Source of the DNA: Streptosporangium subroseum
GTDB taxonomy: Bacteria; Actinomycetota; Actinomycetes; Streptosporangiales; Streptosporangiaceae
Direction: 5' to 3'
Assembly: GCF_900188345.1 (NCBI RefSeq)
Contig: NZ_FZOD01000018.1
Coordinates: 1 to 64,000, forward strand
Length of the DNA: 64,000 nucleotides
Made by a program: the position numbers and the translations under genes. Numbering within the stretch: position 1 is the stretch's first letter; each line of letters begins with the position of its first letter. The notes under the pieces were generated by a model, which was given only the letters and a program-made list of their open reading frames with translations, searched no databases and was not told the origin of the DNA. This document shows positions 59,708-64,000 of the stretch, one piece after another.

Positions 59708-60736
59708 ATGGAGCGACCCATGGAACGCCCGTTAGTCTCGGTCATCATCCCCAGCTTCAACCGCTCCCACGTGTTACGCCTGTGCGTGGGGGCGATCCAG
59801 GAGCAGACCTACTCGCCCATCGAGATCATCGTGGTGGACGACTGCGGCACCGAGGACGCGGCAGAAGTGGCGAGCTCGATGGGCGCCACCGTGCTGCGCA
59901 CCGAGGTCAACGGCGGGGCGTCGCCCGCGCGCAACCTCGGCGCCGAGCACTCCCACGGCGAGATCCTGCTCTTCCTGGACGGTGACATCGCCCTCGACCC
60001 GGACAGCGTCGAGAACGCGGTGAACATCCTCAGGTCCGAGCCGAAGCTCGGCGCCCTGGGGGGCATCCTTCACCCCGAGCCGCTGGCGTCCCGGAGCCTC
60101 GCCGCGCAGTATCGCGCGCTGCAGATGCACTACTGGTGGATGCCGACCGACCGTCCGACCCTTGAGCTGCACGCGGCCGTGCTCGCCGTACCGGCCGAGG
60201 TGTTCAAGGAGATCGGCCCCTTCAACCCGAACCTGAGCGACACGGTGTCCGCGGACTACCGCTACCGGGTGATGCAGAAGGACTACGAGGTGCGCATCAC
60301 CGCCGCCGTCTGCGGCCGGGCCGACCACGACTCCACGCTGCGGATGATCCTGCGCAAGGTGTTCCGGCGCGCACGGGTGAGCGCGATGGAGTGGGCCCGG
60401 GGCGAGACGCCGGGCGACTCCGTACCGCGTGCGTTCGGCGGTGTGCTGCTGCTCGCCGCCGTACCGGCGCTTGCGTCGCCGCTGCTGTTCGGCCCCCTCG
60501 GCGCCCTCGTGTCACCGCTGTTCGTCGCCGCCGCCGTGGTCCTCGACGGCAGCACCTACCGCCGGGTGTTCGCCCGCCGGGGCCTCCTCTTCGGCCTCTA
60601 CTTCAGCGCCGTCCATCTTCTGGTCACCCTCGTGGGAGCGACGGGGGCGGGAATCGGAGTGCTCCAGCGTGTCCTGGGGCGGAGACGGCCGAGCCCACAG
60701 TGGGTCCCCCGGACCGGTGATCTGGAGAGTCAGTGA
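59708..60736 (+). CDS. GT2 glycosyltransferase with C-terminal membrane helices (fourth)
   Basis: This 342-residue GT2 is divergent from the operon. It has VSVIIPSFNRSHVLRLCVGAIQEQTY at 9-34, IVVDDCGTEDAAEVA near 40, and LLFLDGDIALDPDSVE near 90, where the metal motif is DGD rather than DSD. HPEPLASRSLAAQYRALQMHYWW is near 118 and DTVSADYRYRVMQKDYEV near 178, without the acidic pair of its relatives. C-terminal helices are near 240-320. ATG 59708 and ATG 59720 (the latter after GGAG) are both possible. Confidence 0.87.
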   Translation: MERPMERPLVSVIIPSFNRSHVLRLCVGAIQEQTYSPIEIIVVDDCGTEDAAEVASSMGATVLRTEVNGGASPARNLGAEHSHGEILLFLDGDIALDPDSVENAVNILRSEPKLGALGGILHPEPLASRSLAAQYRALQMHYWWMPTDRPTLELHAAVLAVPAEVFKEIGPFNPNLSDTVSADYRYRVMQKDYEVRITAAVCGRADHDSTLRMILRKVFRRARVSAMEWARGETPGDSVPRAFGGVLLLAAVPALASPLLFGPLGALVSPLFVAAAVVLDGSTYRRVFARRGLLFGLYFSAVHLLVTLVGATGAGIGVLQRVLGRRRPSPQWVPRTGDLESQ

Positions 60737-60867
60737 CGCGGGGGAGAGCGTCAGGGCCGGCTCTCCACCTCACCCGATCGGCGGGTTCGGGACGCTTTTG
60801 ATCTCCGCTGGAGGCGATGCCGGCGTTTGCCGCCGATGACGGGAGATCGCACGGTCGTCGACCTCGG

Positions 60868-60891
60868 TGGAGGGCGGGAAACCGCCCTCCA
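60868..60891. terminator. Hairpin with GAAA loop downstream of the fourth GT2
   Basis: A perfect 10-base-pair stem (TGGAGGGCGG with CCGCCCTCCA) closes a GAAA tetraloop, 130 bases past the GT2 stop. It is likely part of a transcription stop. Confidence 0.6.
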
Positions 60892-60907
60892 GGCGATCGA
60901 GACCCCC

Positions 60908-60963
60908 GGCCACCGCATGATCTTCAGGTGTCCTCACAGACACTGCATGATCATGCGGTGGCC
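60908..60963. terminator. Long 15-base inverted repeat, likely bidirectional terminator
   Basis: GGCCACCGCATGATC (60908-60922) is perfectly repeated inverted at 60949-60963. An inner GTGTC/GACAC stem is at 60928-60943. It lies between convergent GT2 and NPP1 genes in the gap 60737-61069, which holds no gene. Confidence 0.65.
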
Positions 60964-61069
60964 GTACTCCGATGACCTCAACCGGGTGTCACGGAAACGC
61001 GTTTCGAGGTGTCACCGGAATTCCACGAATTCAACTCGTGCAATCTTCGACGCGAACCGGATGCTCGGC

Positions 61070-61900
61070 TCAAGCATAGGGATCGAACGGGATCCCGGCC
61101 GGCTTGGCCTTTGCGAGCTCTCCCTCGAACGAGCCGTCCTTGATCCCGAAATGGGCGCTGCCGAAATCGTAGTTGACCAGTCGGTCACGGAATCCGGGCG
61201 GGTAGTTGTCCCAGCCGATCAACGTCGGCCACTGCCACTGTCCCTTGTGGTTCTCCGGCTTCTCGCCGAAATTGGCGTGGCGGAAACAATGGGTGCTGGC
61301 GCCGTCCTTATGGTAGACGACAAACGGGTGTTTCCCGGTTTCGTCCCAGGGAACGTCATTTCTTTGGCGGGTCGTGTAATTGCCGTGCGCGGACGTTGAG
61401 ACGTACATGCCCCACTCGCCCTGCACCCATACGACGACGTGCTCCCAGTCGTTTCTGTGCCCGGCGCTACCGGGCCCCAGCGCCGCCTGGTCCTTCTCGA
61501 AGTAGAGCGCGTACATGTACGCGCACCAGCCGTTGTTGCATTTGACGCGCGAGTAGGCGTTGGTGTTGTCGAGATCCCACGAGTCGCGGCAGTGGCCGTT
61601 CTCGGCGCCACCCAGGGACAGGCCCGGGGCGATCGTTCCGTCGCGCCCGATGGCCGGAGTGGGGTAGCAGCCGTCGCCGTCGTAGTCGAAACCCGGCTCG
61701 TATATGCGATCGGGCCACGGGGCCGCCCAGTCGAGCGCGGCCGGCGGATCCGCGAAGGCGATTCCGGGAAAAACGACGAGCATCGCGACGGCCGCCGTAA
61801 ACGCGCGGAGGGCGAACGACAGCTTTCCGAACCGACGTCGGCTCCGGCTCTTGACCGGAGGCGCACCGACCGGAGATTCCCCGGATAACACTTGCCGCAT
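61070..61900 (-). CDS. Secreted NPP1 (Nep1-like) protein
   Basis: This 276-residue exported protein has a basic N-terminus (KSRSRRRFGK) and a signal peptide ending at IAFADPP near residue 52. The NPP1 domain has AGHRNDWEHVVVWVQG near residue 148, a match to the family motif GHRHDWE with the first Asp/Asn change, and TRQRNDVPWDE near 177. NPP1 proteins are cytolysins that bind sphingolipids and injure cells. Two Cys pairs (RVKCNNGWC, GDGCYP) may form disulfides. ATG 61900 follows GGGAAG. Confidence 0.88.
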   Translation of the reverse strand: MRQVLSGESPVGAPPVKSRSRRRFGKLSFALRAFTAAVAMLVVFPGIAFADPPAALDWAAPWPDRIYEPGFDYDGDGCYPTPAIGRDGTIAPGLSLGGAENGHCRDSWDLDNTNAYSRVKCNNGWCAYMYALYFEKDQAALGPGSAGHRNDWEHVVVWVQGEWGMYVSTSAHGNYTTRQRNDVPWDETGKHPFVVYHKDGASTHCFRHANFGEKPENHKGQWQWPTLIGWDNYPPGFRDRLVNYDFGSAHFGIKDGSFEGELAKAKPAGIPFDPYA

Positions 61901-62308
61901 TAAACTTCCCTATCGATTTTTGGCAGCCTGAAACGGCTGTGGCCGCTGAGGGGTGGGACGTTCCGTGTCATGATCGAGGATCACGGTAGGATCTTGACAG
62001 CTTTAAGTCAAGCTTGAAATAAGTTGGAGTTTAATGACGCGTGAACCTTTGGCGTCGAGAACATCGGATGTCAGGGGATGTGGTTCGGGCCGGGCAAGGA
62101 CTTCTCCGCGCGGTCGTTACGGCCGTGTCCGGTGCCGCCGCACCAGACGCGGAAAATGGTGCGGGTCACGCGGATGTCCGCCACGGCGTCGACGGGCGCG
62201 CCCCGCTTCAGGAGCGTTCAGGCGACTCGTATTTCGATTGCCGCCCGGGAAGCCCGTGCGATACAAGGTTGCGACCGGATGCGGTGGTCGACGAGGGGTG
62301 ATGTTCAC
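61901..62308. other. Regulatory gap between NPP1 and GNAT genes
   Basis: No gene I can support is here. The half near NPP1 carries a promoter-like element and CTTGAC/GTCAAG inverted repeat (61993-62012). The rest contains only Arg/Gly-rich frames without ribosome-binding sites. Confidence 0.4.
61983..62011 (-). promoter_or_regulatory. Sigma-70-type promoter of the NPP1 gene
   Basis: On the minus strand TTGACT (62011-62006) and TACCGT (61988-61983) are spaced 17 bases, about 83 bases upstream of the NPP1 ATG. CTTGAC/GTCAAG forms an inverted repeat overlapping it, a possible repressor site. Confidence 0.55.
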
Positions 62309-62878
62309 GTGCGCGTCGAGTACGAACGGTTTGTGGGAGACGAGGCGCAGGGAGAGTTGCTGGCGGACTTCATGGCCGGGGAGAGGTGGCCGTACCACGT
62401 CAGTGAGCGGGTCGACCGGGACGCGGTCCGCCGACGGGTCGGGGAGGGCTACTACGACGGCGAGTGGGTGCGCACCTTCTGGATCGTGGTGGACGGCGCG
62501 CACGCGGGTGTGGTCCGGCTGGAGGACCTCGATGACGAGACGCCGATGTTCGACCTTCGCATCCGGTCCGCGTACCGCGGCCGTGGCCTCGGCGGAGGCG
62601 CGGTCACCTGGCTGACAGAGCAGGTGTTCCGCGCGTATCCGGAGATCTCACGCATCGAGGGAACCACCCGTCAGGACAATCACGCCATGCGGAGGGTGTT
62701 CCGCCGCTGCGGGTACGCGAAGGAGGCGCATTACCGGGAGGCGTGGCCAAGCGCGGACGGAACGGTGTACGACTCGATCGGATACGCGATCACCCGGAAG
62801 GACTGGCTCGCCGGTACGGTGACCCCTCCGGACTGGCACGACGAGCCCGCTGCGGAAACGCCGGGATTGACGGCCTGA
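62309..62878 (+). CDS. GNAT-family N-acetyltransferase
   Basis: This 189-residue acetyltransferase has MFDLRIRSAYRGRGLGGGAVTWLTEQVF (acetyl-CoA pyrophosphate loop RGRGLGG) near residues 80-105. RIEGTTRQDNHAMRRVFRRCGYAKEAHYREAWP (catalytic and acceptor region) is near 115-145. It probably acetylates a small amine or aminoglycoside-like compound. GTG 62309 follows GAGGGG; the longer upstream frame is improbable. Confidence 0.85.
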   Translation: MRVEYERFVGDEAQGELLADFMAGERWPYHVSERVDRDAVRRRVGEGYYDGEWVRTFWIVVDGAHAGVVRLEDLDDETPMFDLRIRSAYRGRGLGGGAVTWLTEQVFRAYPEISRIEGTTRQDNHAMRRVFRRCGYAKEAHYREAWPSADGTVYDSIGYAITRKDWLAGTVTPPDWHDEPAAETPGLTA

Positions 62879-62996
62879 GGTCTTCGCCGCCACCCGCACC
62901 GGCGGCCGGAGGTCACTCGCGATCCGGCGCCGGGTCAACTACCTGGCCATGACGGCGCATACTCGTTCGTACGCGGCGGCCGGGCCCGTGTCGTGG

Positions 62997-64000
62997 TCAG
63001 GCGACTTCCGGCTGGGCCACAGGCTCGGCGGGAGCCGTGGCCTGGGCGGTGGTGTCTCGTTTGGGCTGGCGCAGCACGGTGAGCGTGACGGTGAAGGCGG
63101 CCACGAGCAGGGCGGCGGCGATGCCGAAGGCCAGGTGGTAGCCGCCGGTCAGCGCGGACGCCTCGTTGGTGCCGGCGGAGAGCAGTTCTTCGGTACGCGA
63201 GGCGGCCAGGGTGGACAGCACCGCGACGCCGACGGCCATGCCGATCTGCTGGGTGGTGTTGAACAGCCCGGAGGCCAGGCCCGCGTCGTCTGCCTTGGCG
63301 GAGGACATGCCGAGCGTGGTCAGTGCCGGGAGCACCAGCCCGCCACCCGCGATGAGCAGCATCACCGGGAGCAGATCGGTGACGTAGTCGGCGTTCACCG
63401 GGACGCGGGTGAGCCAGCCCATCGCTCCGAGCAGGAGCACCAGGCCGGTCAGCAGGACGGCGCGCTCACCGAAGCGGGTGTTGAGCCGGGCGGAGACGAA
63501 CAGGGACACGCCGCCGATGGCCACCGCCGCGGGAAGCATCGCCAGGCCGGTGTCGAGCGCGCCGTAGCCGAGGACCTTCTGCATGTAGAGCGCGACGATG
63601 ATCTGGAAGGCGAACATGGCCGACAGCGTCAGCATCTGGACGAGGTTGGCGCCGGAGACATTGCGCGAGCGGAAGATCCGCAGCGGCATCAGCGGTGTCC
63701 TGGCGGTGGCCTGACGGACGACGAACGCGGCCAGCAGGACGAGCGACACCGCGCCGAGGCCGAGGGTGTGTGCCGAGAGCCAGCCGTACCGCTCGATCTC
63801 GACCACGGTGTAGATGCCCAGCATCAGCCCGCCGGTGACCAGTACCGCGCCGATGACGTCGGCCCCGGCGGCTAGTCCGGCCCCGCGCTCGCCGGGCAGC
63901 ACCCGAATCGCCAGCGCGATCGTGGCCAGCCCGATCGGCAGGTTGATGAAGAAGATCCAGTGCCAGTTGAGCGCATCGGTGAGGACCCCGCCCAGAACCT
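62997..64000 (-). CDS. DHA2-family MFS drug exporter, partial (N-terminus off window)
   Basis: The frame continues left-to-right across the right window edge. The upstream part reads VLGGVLTDALNWHWIFFINLPIGLATIALAIRVLPG, the conserved DHA2 motif near helix 5-6, and the rest holds about eight hydrophobic segments with FQIIVALYMQKVLGYGALDTGLAMLPAA. The C-terminus is Thr/Pro/Ala-rich (AQATAPAEPVAQPEVA). It most likely exports antibiotics or toxic compounds. The N-terminal 150 or so residues are outside the window. Confidence 0.9.
   Translation of the reverse strand, partial: VLGGVLTDALNWHWIFFINLPIGLATIALAIRVLPGERGAGLAAGADVIGAVLVTGGLMLGIYTVVEIERYGWLSAHTLGLGAVSLVLLAAFVVRQATARTPLMPLRIFRSRNVSGANLVQMLTLSAMFAFQIIVALYMQKVLGYGALDTGLAMLPAAVAIGGVSLFVSARLNTRFGERAVLLTGLVLLLGAMGWLTRVPVNADYVTDLLPVMLLIAGGGLVLPALTTLGMSSAKADDAGLASGLFNTTQQIGMAVGVAVLSTLAASRTEELLSAGTNEASALTGGYHLAFGIAAALLVAAFTVTLTVLRQPKRDTTAQATAPAEPVAQPEVA

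Overview
The window is high-GC actinomycete chromosome. Start codons are often GTG, neighbouring genes are joined by 4-base GTGA or ATGA overlaps, and the regulators, the sigma factor, the SARP proteins and an IdeR/DmdR-type iron box are all of actinobacterial type. The protein content (SigR-type sigma factor, Cds1-type cysteine desulfhydrase, EspC/YbaB-like genes, F420-dependent enzyme) fits a filamentous genus of the Streptosporangiaceae (Streptosporangium, Nonomuraea or a relative). That placement is an inference from protein style, not a database result.

The left third (1-25,700) is mostly core. It holds a partial Tat-exported esterase, smc-ftsY, and an iron-siderophore ABC uptake locus divided around a double iron box. 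A small secretion-associated trio with a YbaB protein follows, then a cysteine desulfhydrase, a SigR-type sigma factor with no adjacent anti-sigma gene, an EamA exporter facing an XRE-cupin regulator, a lipoprotein polysaccharide deacetylase and a second ECF sigma factor coupled to a membrane protein. After these come an HxlR/flavoprotein pair, Cu/Zn superoxide dismutase, TypA, a hydrolase and acetate kinase.

The middle (25,900-45,285) is accessory. It carries an aldehyde dehydrogenase, a secreted coiled-coil protein, hypothetical proteins, MarR-MFS, a P-loop kinase, DUF4132, and several oxidoreductases each next to its own regulator (HxlR/SDR, TetR/SDR, LysR, LLM flavin enzyme). Two decayed loci lie here: a LysR fragment and the fused remains of a two-component system. 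Four or more families of short degenerate tandem repeats sit in intergenic spaces across the left and middle parts.

The right third (45,286-60,736) looks like one specialised cluster and is the most interesting part. A large SARP-NB-ARC regulator is followed by a class III aminotransferase, an extended SDR, a UbiA-family polyprenyl-phosphate phosphoribosyltransferase homologue and a second, small SARP. Facing them is a tightly overlapped minus-strand operon: two VanJ-like membrane phosphatases, three membrane-anchored GT2 glycosyltransferases, a YbhN/LPG-synthase-TM membrane protein, and a tiny gene encoding a 12-residue proline-rich tandem repeat. A fourth GT2 is divergent across two perfect 19-base direct repeats. 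Together these suggest an undescribed polyprenyl-phosphate-linked glycan or glycolipid pathway, possibly with an amino-sugar or ribose-derived unit; this is inference.

The far right holds an NPP1/Nep1-like secreted protein, a GNAT acetyltransferase and a DHA2-type drug exporter cut by the window edge.
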